From contig SKHS01000041.1 in the NCBI GenBank assembly GCA_007116835.1, forward strand, positions 1 to 10,977: DNA of 10,977 nucleotides, written 5' to 3'. Below, piece after piece: positions 1-6,854 of the stretch. Position 1 is the first letter of the stretch. Each line of letters starts with the position of its first letter. Origin of the DNA: Halomonas sp. Its GTDB lineage: Bacteria > Pseudomonadota > Gammaproteobacteria > Pseudomonadales > Halomonadaceae. The notes beneath the pieces are model-generated. The model made no database searches, was not told the origin of the DNA, and was given only the letters and a program-made list of their open reading frames with translations. A program made the translations under genes and the position numbers.

Positions 1-243
1 CTCTTTATTCCCTGGCGATACGATATGCCGCGCACCGCCCGGGCCATGTTGAAACACCGGCTCAGAGATATCCTTAGTGGGTATGGATACCTTTTCCCCC
101 CGCTCCATATCGGTAATGGAGCGGCGGTTAACCGCCTCCTCCACCGAACGTTTAATGTGTTTGCGATAACGTTCCAAAAAGCGCTGTCGATTGACCGCGC
201 TTTTATGTTTAGCGTTAGGCCTGCGATCAATAAAGTAGGTCAT
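1..243 (-). CDS. yeaH: YeaH/YhbH family protein (UPF0229), N-terminal part, cut by window edge
   Basis: The 81 codons visible encode the N-terminus of the UPF0229 (YeaH/YhbH) family. The reading opens MTYFIDRRPNAKHKSAVNRQ and continues through an SxPTKDISEPVF segment to a Gly-rich HGPGGARH stretch, in step with my recollection of E. coli YeaH from residue 1. The ATG is supported by a strong GGAGGT Shine-Dalgarno a few bases upstream. The remainder, including the region with similarity to von Willebrand A-type domains, lies outside the window. The gene begins 19 bases after the yeaG stop, so both are almost certainly on one transcript. In enterobacteria and pseudomonads YeaH is made together with the kinase YeaG in stationary phase, nitrogen starvation and other stress; its biochemical role is unknown. 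The family call is secure; the function is not. Confidence 0.93.
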   Translation of the reverse strand, partial: MTYFIDRRPNAKHKSAVNRQRFLERYRKHIKRSVEEAVNRRSITDMERGEKVSIPTKDISEPVFQHGPGGARHIVSPGNKE

Positions 244-262
244 GCGACCTCCCGATTATCCG

Positions 263-2185
263 CTACTGGGATTTGCGTACGCGTAGGTACCACTCGGAAA
301 GCAGCCGAACCTGCTTTTCGGTATAGCCACGGTCTACCATGCGTGCCACAAAATCCTCGTGCTTTTTCTGATCCGACTTCGACGCCTTAGCATTAAACGA
401 AATAACCGGCAGCAACTCTTCAGTATTAGCGAACATTTTGTGCTCGATCACACCTTTGAGTTTCTCATAAGACTGCCAGCTGGGGTTCATGCCGTTATTT
501 TGCGCACGTGCCCGCAACACAAAGTTAACTACTTCATGGCGGAAGTCTTTCGGGTTGGAAATACCTGCTGGCTTCTCGATTTTCTCCAGCTCATCGTTCA
601 ACGACTGACGGTTCAACAATTCGCCCGTTTCGGGGTCGCGGTACTCTTGATCCTGGATCCAAAAGTCAGCATAAGTGACATAGCGGTCGAAGATGTTCTG
701 CCCATACTCGCTGTAAGATTCCAGGTACGCGGTTTGAATCTCCTTGCCAATGAAATCAACATAGCGCGGCGCCAGAAACTCTTTAATAAAGCCGATATAG
801 CGCTCAAACACTTCAGAAGGCAGCTGCTCCCGCTCTAGTGCCTGCTCTAACACATACAGCAGATGCACTGGGTTCGCGGCGACTTCATTGCTGTCGAAGT
901 TAAATACCTTAGACAGTATCTTGAAGGCGAAGCGGGTAGATAAGCCCTGCATACCCTCATCTACACCGGCTGCATCGCGATACTCCTGAATAGACTTGGC
1001 ACGCGGGTCGGTATCTTTCAGGTTTTCGCCGTCGTAAACGCGCATTTTGGAGTAGATACTTGAGTTTTCGGGCACTTTCAGCCGCGAAAGCACCGAAAAC
1101 TGCGCCAGCATACGCAGCGTATCAGGCGCGCAGGGGGCGGCGTTAAGCGAGGAGTCTTCCAGCAGTTTTTGGTAAATCTTGATCTCTTCAGAAACACGCA
1201 GGCAGTAAGGCACCTTAACGATATAGACGCGATCCAGAAACGCCTCATTGTTACGGTTATTACGAAACGCCTGCCATTCCGATTCGTTAGAGTGGGCTAA
1301 GATCACACCGTCAAAAGGAATTGCCCCCATGCCTTCGGTGGGGTTGTAGTTACCCTCTTGGGTAGCGGTAAGCAGTGGATGCAGCACCTTGATCGGCGCT
1401 TTAAACATCTCAACAAACTCCATCAGCCCCTGGTTCGCGCGACAGAGCCCGCCCGAGAAGCTATAGGCATCGGGGTCATCTTGTGAGTAAAGTTCTAGTT
1501 GGCGGATATCGACCTTACCCACCAACGACGAAATATCCTGATTATTTTCATCGCCAGGCTCGGTTTTAGAGATGGCAATTTGATTCAACCGCGAAGGATA
1601 AAGGCGCACCACCCGAAATTGGGAAATATCGCCGCCCGCTTCTTTTAAGCGCTTGGCCGCCCAGGGCGACATAACGCTGCGCAAATAGCGCTGGGGAATA
1701 CCGTACTCCTGTTCTAGCAGTTCGCCATCTTCTTCTGGCGAAAACAGCCCTAGCGGTGATTCATACACCGGCGAGTCTTTAATGGCATAAAACGGGATAC
1801 GCTCCATCAACAGCTTCAAGCGCTCAGCCAGCGACGACTTACCGCCACCCACTGGCCCTAGCAAATAAAGAATCTGCTTACGCTCTTCCAACCCCTGAGC
1901 CGCATGACGGAAGTACGACACGATTTGCTCAATGGCTTCTTCCATGCCGTGAAATTCAGCAAACGCTGGGTAACGGCGAATGACCTTATTAGAAAATATG
2001 CGTGATAGACGCGGATCTTTCGCCGTGTCGATCACTTCAGGCTCGCCAATAGCTTCCAACATGCGCTCAGAAGCACTGGCATACACCTTAGGATCTTGAC
2101 GACAAAGCGCCAGATACTCTTCTAGGCTCATGTCCTCTTGTTGAACGCGGGCAAACCGGTCTTGAACGTGATCAAAGATGCTCAT
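263..2185 (-). CDS. yeaG: PrkA-type AAA+ serine protein kinase YeaG
   Basis: This 640-residue protein matches E. coli YeaG (about 644 residues) along its whole length as I recall it, from MSIFDHVQDR to the C-terminal WYLRVRKSQ. An AAA+ domain occupies roughly residues 20-380: a Walker A loop GPVGGGKS at 110-117, an LMEFVEMFKA segment at 254-263, AHSNESEW at 297-304 and an arginine-finger-like FLDRV at 316-320. The rest is the PrkA C-terminal region, ending in the conserved ISNPKDFRHEVVNFVLRARA and TEELLPVISFNAK blocks. The family is cytoplasmic and has been described as a serine kinase; ATPase activity is also reported for Bacillus PrkA. AGGAG six bases before the ATG fixes the start. It is first in the yeaG-yeaH unit, usually followed by a SpoVR/YcgB gene. 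Its 283-base upstream region shows no clear sigma-70 or sigma-54 promoter. The identification is very secure; targets in this organism cannot be inferred. Confidence 0.97.
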   Translation of the reverse strand: MSIFDHVQDRFARVQQEDMSLEEYLALCRQDPKVYASASERMLEAIGEPEVIDTAKDPRLSRIFSNKVIRRYPAFAEFHGMEEAIEQIVSYFRHAAQGLEERKQILYLLGPVGGGKSSLAERLKLLMERIPFYAIKDSPVYESPLGLFSPEEDGELLEQEYGIPQRYLRSVMSPWAAKRLKEAGGDISQFRVVRLYPSRLNQIAISKTEPGDENNQDISSLVGKVDIRQLELYSQDDPDAYSFSGGLCRANQGLMEFVEMFKAPIKVLHPLLTATQEGNYNPTEGMGAIPFDGVILAHSNESEWQAFRNNRNNEAFLDRVYIVKVPYCLRVSEEIKIYQKLLEDSSLNAAPCAPDTLRMLAQFSVLSRLKVPENSSIYSKMRVYDGENLKDTDPRAKSIQEYRDAAGVDEGMQGLSTRFAFKILSKVFNFDSNEVAANPVHLLYVLEQALEREQLPSEVFERYIGFIKEFLAPRYVDFIGKEIQTAYLESYSEYGQNIFDRYVTYADFWIQDQEYRDPETGELLNRQSLNDELEKIEKPAGISNPKDFRHEVVNFVLRARAQNNGMNPSWQSYEKLKGVIEHKMFANTEELLPVISFNAKASKSDQKKHEDFVARMVDRGYTEKQVRLLSEWYLRVRKSQ

Positions 2186-2468
2186 GAAACTCTCCTATGG
2201 CCCATCCCCAAGCAGCTACCGCCAAGCCCTAACCTCAAAGCGGTGTGCAAAACGAGGTGTCGCTCTATCAGCGTAGTCAGCATTAGCAAAACGTGATGAC
2301 TAAACCTTCAACGCATATTAATTAACAGTTTGAGCATCACAGGAAAGAGTTAGTTGCGTTGAAACCCGCACTTAACGATATACGAACCAGCCTGTTTGGG
2401 TAGAAACAGCTGCGCCGCCCAATGGGCGGCGCAGTCGTATTATCGGCACTGTTTATCGGCGCTGTTGA
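2186..2468 (-). promoter_or_regulatory. Upstream region of yeaG with interleaved inverted repeats
   Basis: This 283-base gap between ltaE and yeaG carries the ltaE terminator at its distal end and presumably the yeaG promoter. Two inverted repeats interlock: TTCAACGCA (2307-2315) with TGCGTTGAA (2355-2363), and GTGATG (2293-2298) with CATCAC (2335-2340). Between them is an AT-rich patch around 2316-2326. I see no convincing -35/-10 or -24/-12 pair. The repeats could be protein-binding half-sites or, if transcribed, an H-type pseudoknot in the leader; they could also be chance. That a yeaG promoter lies here is inferred only from position. Confidence 0.4.
2410..2434 (-). terminator. Rho-independent terminator of ltaE
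   Basis: A perfect 11-bp GC-rich stem with a 3-base loop (CTGCGCCGCCC-AAT-GGGCGGCGCAG on the plus strand) begins 34 bases past the ltaE stop. Read on the minus strand it is followed by a weak T-rich tail, CTGTTTCT. It should end the ltaE transcript and insulate yeaG from it. Confidence 0.8.
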
Positions 2469-3512
2469 TTACTCCAACACTGATCTCACATCTGCCAATA
2501 GCTGATCCAACAATTCAACGGTAGTGTTCCAGGCGCACACAAAACGTGCCCCACCGGCGCCAATAAAGGTATAGAAGGTCCACCCCTTGGCTTTCAACGC
2601 TTCGATAGCATGGGGTGGCAATTCAACGAAAACGCTATTGGCCTGGGTCGGGAACATCAGCGAAACCCCAGGCAACGCCTGGAGCCCCTCGGATAAATAG
2701 CGCGCCATGGCATTGGCATGCTCAGCATTGGTCAACCAAGCACCGCTTTCTAACAACCCAAGCCACGGAGCGGAAACATATCGCATTTTGGAAGCCAACT
2801 GCCCTGCCTGCTTACAGCGATACGAGAAGTCTTCCGCTAACTCACGATTAAAGAATAAGATGGCTTCGCCAAACGCTAAGCCATTCTTGGTGCCCGAGAA
2901 ACACAGCACATCCACACCCACCTGCCAGGTCAGCTCGGCAGGGCTAGCCTTAAGCCCGGCACAGGCATTTGCGAACCGCGCACCGTCCATATGCAGGCGC
3001 AAATCGTGCTTGTCTGCCATGGCACGAATTGCCAACAACTCTTCCCGCGAGTACACCGTGCCCACTTCTGTGGCCTGAGTCAGCGACACCACTTTAGGCT
3101 TAGGGTAATGAATATCGCTGCGCTTGGTGACTAGCGCTTCAATGCCTTCAGGGGTGAGCTTGCCATTAGCCCCCGGAGAGGTGAGCAGTTTAGCGCCGTT
3201 CGAAAAAAACTCAGGGCCGCCACACTCATCGGTTTCAATATGCGCCAGCTCATGGCAGATGACACTGTGGTAGCTGCGCCCCATCGCGGAAAGTGCCAGT
3301 GAATTTGCTGCGGTGCCGTTGAACACAAAAAAAACGTCGCAATCGTAGTCAAACATCTCGCGAAAACGATCGGCGGCGCGGGCGGTCCAGCGGTCATTAC
3401 CATAGGCCAGGTCATCGGCTTGGTTGGCTTCCAGCAGGTATTCCATCGCCTCCGGGCAAATACCGGAGGTGTTGTCACTGGCTAAAAATCGTGGGGTACA
3501 CTCCGAGGTCAT
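2469..3512 (-). CDS. ltaE: Low-specificity L-threonine aldolase (PLP enzyme)
   Basis: This 347-residue fold-type I PLP enzyme cleaves L-threonine and L-allo-threonine to glycine and acetaldehyde, and usually other beta-hydroxy amino acids such as phenylserine. It closely resembles the Pseudomonas low-specificity threonine aldolase (about 346 residues). SDNTSGICPEA lies near the N-terminus, FNGTAAN at 64-70, the PLP-ring aspartate is in HMDGAR (D176), and the Schiff-base lysine is in SGTKNG (K209). C-terminal FYTFIGAGGARFVCAW is also typical. The ATG is preceded by an AAGGA Shine-Dalgarno at good spacing. The gene stands alone: a terminator follows it, and 169 bases separate it from upstream fadH, including a GC-rich hairpin in the probable leader. 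It probably serves threonine breakdown and glycine supply. The stereospecificity (L-threo versus L-allo) cannot be read from the sequence. Confidence 0.95.
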   Translation of the reverse strand: MTSECTPRFLASDNTSGICPEAMEYLLEANQADDLAYGNDRWTARAADRFREMFDYDCDVFFVFNGTAANSLALSAMGRSYHSVICHELAHIETDECGGPEFFSNGAKLLTSPGANGKLTPEGIEALVTKRSDIHYPKPKVVSLTQATEVGTVYSREELLAIRAMADKHDLRLHMDGARFANACAGLKASPAELTWQVGVDVLCFSGTKNGLAFGEAILFFNRELAEDFSYRCKQAGQLASKMRYVSAPWLGLLESGAWLTNAEHANAMARYLSEGLQALPGVSLMFPTQANSVFVELPPHAIEALKAKGWTFYTFIGAGGARFVCAWNTTVELLDQLLADVRSVLE

Positions 3513-3543
3513 GACGATAGTCCTTTTTATATGACGGTCGTAC

Positions 3544-3569
3544 GGCGCGAGCTGGGTGCCACCCGCGCC
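3544..3569 (-). repeat. GC-rich hairpin in the leader of ltaE
   Basis: An imperfect inverted repeat lies 32 bases before the ltaE ATG. Outer arms GGCGC/GCGCC and inner arms GGGTG/CACCC close on a single base, with a five-base bulge (GAGCT) on one side. On the minus strand, the direction of transcription, no T-tract follows. On the plus strand it is followed by a T-rich run, but no plus-strand gene lies upstream to terminate. It may be a 5'-leader structure or a binding site; its function is unknown. Confidence 0.4.
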
Positions 3570-3681
3570 TTAAATTTTTAACTGTGATTAACAGCCAAAA
3601 CGCTTGACCAGTCTATCGCTATTTCAACGTTTACGTCACCCGCTCTAGTGATGCTTGACGATCTACTTGAAGGCCTACCGG

Positions 3682-5703
3682 CTAAAGCATCGCTGCAATG
3701 CGAGTGCCTTGATCAATAGCCCGTTTAGCATCTAGCTCTGCCGCTTCATCCGCGCCACCAATCACATGCACGCGTCCACCTGCGTGGTTCAGCGGATCAA
3801 TTAGCTCACGTACCGACTCTTGGCCTGCACACACCACAATGGTATCAACCGCTAGCACTTGCTCCTCTCCCTCGCGGCGAATGTGTAGGCCCTCGTCATC
3901 AATTTTCACATATTCACAGCCAGTTAAGGTTTTAACCCCACGCTGCTTTAGCGATGCACGATGCACCCAGCCCGAGGTTTTACCCAGGTTTTTACCTGGC
4001 TTAGAGCTTTTACGCTGAAGCATCACAATGTCACGAGGTGAGGCAGGCGGCATCGGTAACTTCAAGCCCCCTCGCTCACTTATTGTCAAATCAACGCCCC
4101 ACTCATCACACCAAGCAGCCAAGTCCATCGCGGGGTGCCCCTGGTGGGCGAGCAGTTCAGAGACATCAAACCCAATACCGCCAGCGCCAATCACCGCCAC
4201 GCGCTGGCCGACACGCTCAGGGTGTTCAATGGCCTCGGCGTAGCTAAGCACACTGGCATGATCGGCCCCTGGCAATGCAAGCTCACGGGGCATAACGCCA
4301 GTGGCAATCACCACCTCATCAAATTCGGCTAACGTATCGGGAGTCGCCGCTGTGTTGAGGCGAACGTCCACCGCGTGTTTTTCTAGCATGACGCGGAAGT
4401 AACGCAGGGTTTCGTTAAATTCCTCTTTACCGGGAATTTTACGGGCATAGTTAAACTGCCCGCCCAGCTCGCTACGACGCTCAAACAGCACCACATGATG
4501 ACCGCGACTAGCAGCCGCCACGGCGGTCGCTAGCCCCGCTGGGCCACCACCAACCACGGCTACTCGCTTAGGCGTTTGCGTGGTTTCCAGGGTGAACTCG
4601 GTTTCATGACACGCCCTAGGGTTGACCAAGCATGAGGTGAGTTTGCCCATAAAGGTGTGATCCAGGCAGGCCTGGTTACAGGCGATGCAGGTATTAATTT
4701 CGTCTGCAAGGCCTGCTTCGGCTTTACGCACCCATTCAGGGTCCGCCAGAAACGGGCGCGCCATCGACACCATATCCGCATGCCCATCGGCCAACACGCG
4801 CTCGGCAACCTCAGGCATATTGATACGGTTGGTAGTGATCAGTGGGATGGAGAGTGCGGCTTTCATGCGCTTGGTGACCTCGGTAAAAGCGGCACGCGGC
4901 ACGCTGGTCACAATGGTGGGCACTCGAGCCTCGTGCCAACCAATACCGGTATTGATCACATTCGCACCCGCCGCTTCAATGGCCTGGCCAAGCTGCACCA
5001 CTTCTTCCCAGGTGCTGCCTTCCTCTACCAGGTCAATCATCGATAGGCGAAAGATCATTAAAAAGCGTTCGCCCACCGCCGCGCGAATACGTTTCACGAT
5101 TTCTATCGGGAAGCGAATACGCCGCTCAAAATCACCGCCCCACGCATCATCACGCTGATTAGTGCGACGACAAATAAATTGATTGATTAAGTAGCCTTCC
5201 GAACCCATGACCTCCACACCGTCATAGCCCGCCCGCTGAGCAAGCTGCGCGCAGCGCACATAGTCGGCAATTTGCTGCTCAACTTCATCGCTTGAAAGCG
5301 CTCTAGGCATAAACGGGTTGATCGGAGCCTGCAGTGCCGAAGGGGCGACCAGTTCTGGAGAATAGGCATAGCGTCCTGCATGGAGAATCTGCATACACAA
5401 ATGCCCGCCCGCCTCATGAACAGCCTCAACAACGCCCTTATGCTCAGCCAGTTGAGAGTCATCGGTAAGCGCATTGGCTCCTTGAAACACAGCGCCTTCA
5501 GCATTGGGAGCAATACCACCCGTTACAATCAGACTAACGCCCGCGCGGGCACGCTCAGCATAGAAAGCTGCTAAGCGCTCAAAGCCGTTGGGCGCTTCTT
5601 CTAAATTGGTGTGCATTGACCCCATCAGCACACGATTAGGCAATGTTAAGTGGCCAACGGTCAGCGGCTGAAACAGGTGTGGGTAGGCGGGCGTTTGGTT
5701 CAT
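3682..5703 (-). CDS. fadH: NADPH-dependent 2,4-dienoyl-CoA reductase
   Basis: FadH reduces 2,4-dienoyl-CoA during beta-oxidation of unsaturated fatty acids; the E. coli enzyme carries FMN, FAD and a 4Fe-4S cluster. Counting from the ATG (673 residues; E. coli has 672), an old-yellow-enzyme TIM barrel fills about residues 5-330. Active-site Y171 is in GSEGYLINQF and H257 in INTGIGWHEAR, matching E. coli Tyr166 and His252 at constant offset. Cluster cysteines are C339, C342, C346 and C358 (CIACNQACLDH...SCLVNPRA). An FAD-binding GGGPAGL sits near 385-391 and an NADPH-binding GAGGIGFD near 506-513. A GTG directly precedes the ATG in frame, but AAAGGAG is seven bases from the ATG and only four from the GTG, so ATG is preferred. 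The gene is divergent from the transporter gene, with a PsrA-like dyad between them. No strong terminator is seen after it. Confidence 0.97.
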   Translation of the reverse strand: MNQTPAYPHLFQPLTVGHLTLPNRVLMGSMHTNLEEAPNGFERLAAFYAERARAGVSLIVTGGIAPNAEGAVFQGANALTDDSQLAEHKGVVEAVHEAGGHLCMQILHAGRYAYSPELVAPSALQAPINPFMPRALSSDEVEQQIADYVRCAQLAQRAGYDGVEVMGSEGYLINQFICRRTNQRDDAWGGDFERRIRFPIEIVKRIRAAVGERFLMIFRLSMIDLVEEGSTWEEVVQLGQAIEAAGANVINTGIGWHEARVPTIVTSVPRAAFTEVTKRMKAALSIPLITTNRINMPEVAERVLADGHADMVSMARPFLADPEWVRKAEAGLADEINTCIACNQACLDHTFMGKLTSCLVNPRACHETEFTLETTQTPKRVAVVGGGPAGLATAVAAASRGHHVVLFERRSELGGQFNYARKIPGKEEFNETLRYFRVMLEKHAVDVRLNTAATPDTLAEFDEVVIATGVMPRELALPGADHASVLSYAEAIEHPERVGQRVAVIGAGGIGFDVSELLAHQGHPAMDLAAWCDEWGVDLTISERGGLKLPMPPASPRDIVMLQRKSSKPGKNLGKTSGWVHRASLKQRGVKTLTGCEYVKIDDEGLHIRREGEEQVLAVDTIVVCAGQESVRELIDPLNHAGGRVHVIGGADEAAELDAKRAIDQGTRIAAML

Positions 5704-5710
5704 CACGGTG

Positions 5711-5717
5711 CTCCTTT
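5711..5717 (-). promoter_or_regulatory. Ribosome binding site deciding the fadH start
   Basis: AAAGGAG on the minus strand lies seven bases from the ATG at 5703 and four from the GTG at 5706. The spacing favours ATG initiation. Confidence 0.7.
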
Positions 5718-5734
5718 ATATTGTTAACAGCATT

Positions 5735-5748
5735 CAAACAAGCGTATG
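5735..5748 (-). promoter_or_regulatory. Candidate PsrA-like operator upstream of fadH
   Basis: CAAAC-AAGC-GTATG differs at one base from the CAAAC-N4-GTTTG form of the PsrA binding consensus known from Pseudomonas (C/GAAAC-N2-4-GTTTG/C). PsrA is a TetR-type repressor of beta-oxidation genes that is released by long-chain fatty acids or acyl-CoA. Its position about 32 bases before the fadH start suits a repressor. The right half also belongs to an overlapping palindrome GTATG-A-CATAC (5744-5754). Assigning this to PsrA is inference. Confidence 0.4.
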
Positions 5749-5827
5749 ACATACACACCCTGACGTACAGCCCTTTCCCGTTCTTAATCTGTCACTTTTA
5801 GCCGTCTTGCGAAACCATGATCCATTG

Positions 5828-5842
5828 TGGCAAAGCACTTGC
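5828..5842 (+). promoter_or_regulatory. Candidate sigma-54 (-24/-12) promoter of the EamA transporter gene
   Basis: TGGCA-AAGCAC-TTGC has the GG and GC elements at the exact ten-base spacing and nine of ten core bases of TGGCAC-N5-TTGC. It points at the transporter start and predicts a transcript start near 5853, some 40 bases before the ATG. The same bases form a dyad GGCAA-N5-TTGCC, so a repressor operator is the alternative. No enhancer-binding site could be assigned. Confidence 0.45.
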
Positions 5843-5894
5843 CCCTCGTTGGAAAGCACGTCACATTACCCGGCTAACGATAAGGGAACGTGCT

Positions 5895-6812
5895 ATGCCA
5901 TTGATTTACTTTTTACCACCACTGGCCACTGTATTGATTTGGTCAGGAAATATGACCATTAACCAATTAACAGTGGGTGCCATTGCGCCAAGCAGTATCG
6001 CCTTTTTACGCTGGCTGCTAGCGCTGGTGGTGATGACACCTTTCGTGCTCCCCGCGGTGTTACGCCACCGTGATGAAATTTACCGTAACTGGCCAAAACT
6101 GGCGCTGCTGGGGCTACTTGGCATGGGGCTTTGGCAAGGCTTAGCGTATGTAGCGGCGGAAACGACCACTGCCACCAACATGGGCATATTAGCGGCCATG
6201 GTGCCCCTGCTAACGGTGCTGTTAAGTGCGCTGATTTTGCGCGAACCGCCAACGCTTGGCGGTGTCGTCGGTGGGGTTTTAGCATTTATTGGCGTGACCG
6301 TGCTGCTTGGTCGTGGCAACCCTCTGTCGTTGTTACAGCTGCAAGTAGCGTTTGGTGACGCCTTAATGGTGGTTGCCGCCACCTGTTACGCGCTCTATGG
6401 CGTCATGTTGAAGCGTTGGTCGATGAAACTGCCGCCGTGGGTGATGCTCTATGCCCAGGTCTGTTTTGCGGTGCTGTTCCTGCTTCCCCCTTATTTAATG
6501 GGGCCAATGACGCCAGTAGATAGCCATAATGTGTGGTTAATTCTTTATGCGGGCATTCCCGCCTCTATCATTACCACTTTTTTATGGATGCGCGCGGTGC
6601 GTCAAATCGGTGCGAACCAGTCGAGTATTTTTATCAACTTGATGCCGCTCTTTAGTGCCCTGATTGCCATGGCATTTTTAGGCGAGCAGGTGGCAGGGTT
6701 CCATTTTATAGGGGGGCTACTTATCTTGGCTGGGGTCATCATGGCACAAACGCTGACGCGCCCGTTGGTGCGCGCTACCGCGGCGGATAAAACGAGCAAC
6801 GCTCAGCAATGA
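5895..6812 (+). CDS. EamA/DMT-family inner-membrane transporter
   Basis: This 305-residue, very hydrophobic protein has about ten transmembrane helices in two EamA repeats (roughly residues 5-138 and 150-287), the standard length and topology of drug/metabolite-superfamily exporters. Each repeat ends with the usual short acidic motif before its last helix (ILREPPT near 115-120, FLGEQV near 261-266). The start is set at MPLIYFLPPL because the first helix begins there and AAGGGA lies about seven bases upstream. An in-frame ATG at 5817 would add 26 polar residues and overlap the putative promoter. Family members export amino acids, metabolites or drugs; the substrate cannot be told from the sequence. 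The GNAT-nitrilase gene follows after 42 bases on the same strand, so the two may be cotranscribed. A sigma-54-like element lies upstream, and fadH is divergent. Confidence 0.9.
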   Translation: MPLIYFLPPLATVLIWSGNMTINQLTVGAIAPSSIAFLRWLLALVVMTPFVLPAVLRHRDEIYRNWPKLALLGLLGMGLWQGLAYVAAETTTATNMGILAAMVPLLTVLLSALILREPPTLGGVVGGVLAFIGVTVLLGRGNPLSLLQLQVAFGDALMVVAATCYALYGVMLKRWSMKLPPWVMLYAQVCFAVLFLLPPYLMGPMTPVDSHNVWLILYAGIPASIITTFLWMRAVRQIGANQSSIFINLMPLFSALIAMAFLGEQVAGFHFIGGLLILAGVIMAQTLTRPLVRATAADKTSNAQQ

Positions 6813-6854
6813 TACAATAGGCTAACTTCATTCGACGGCCGGGAACCCCTAACT

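Noticed and set aside
359..838. Plus-strand open frame of about 160 codons opposite yeaG
   Set aside because: It is the antisense shadow of the conserved YeaG C-terminus, with no family features or start signals of its own.
2221..2235. Possible sigma-54 promoter for yeaG (minus-strand AGGTTAGGGCTTGGC)
   Set aside because: GG and GC are ten bases apart, but TGGCAC is reduced to AGGTTA and TTGC to TGGC. Too weak to claim, although E. coli yeaG is known to be NtrC/sigma-54 controlled.
3513..3681. Glycine-type riboswitch before ltaE
   Set aside because: The 169-base region shows only one GC-rich hairpin and none of the tandem aptamer core expected of a glycine riboswitch.
4028..5158. Plus-strand open frames inside fadH
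   Set aside because: They lie opposite a confidently identified gene, resemble no family I know and have no convincing ribosome binding sites. They are frame shadows.
5817..5894. Upstream in-frame ATG that would lengthen the EamA transporter by 26 residues
   Set aside because: The extra segment is polar and basic, unlike the family N-terminus, has no good ribosome binding site and overlaps the sigma-54-like element. The ATG at 5895 has AAGGGA and starts the first helix.
6813..6818. TACAAT as a separate -10 promoter for the GNAT-nitrilase gene
   Set aside because: Five of six bases match, but there is no recognisable -35 at 16-18 bases upstream. The short gap also fits readthrough from the transporter gene.
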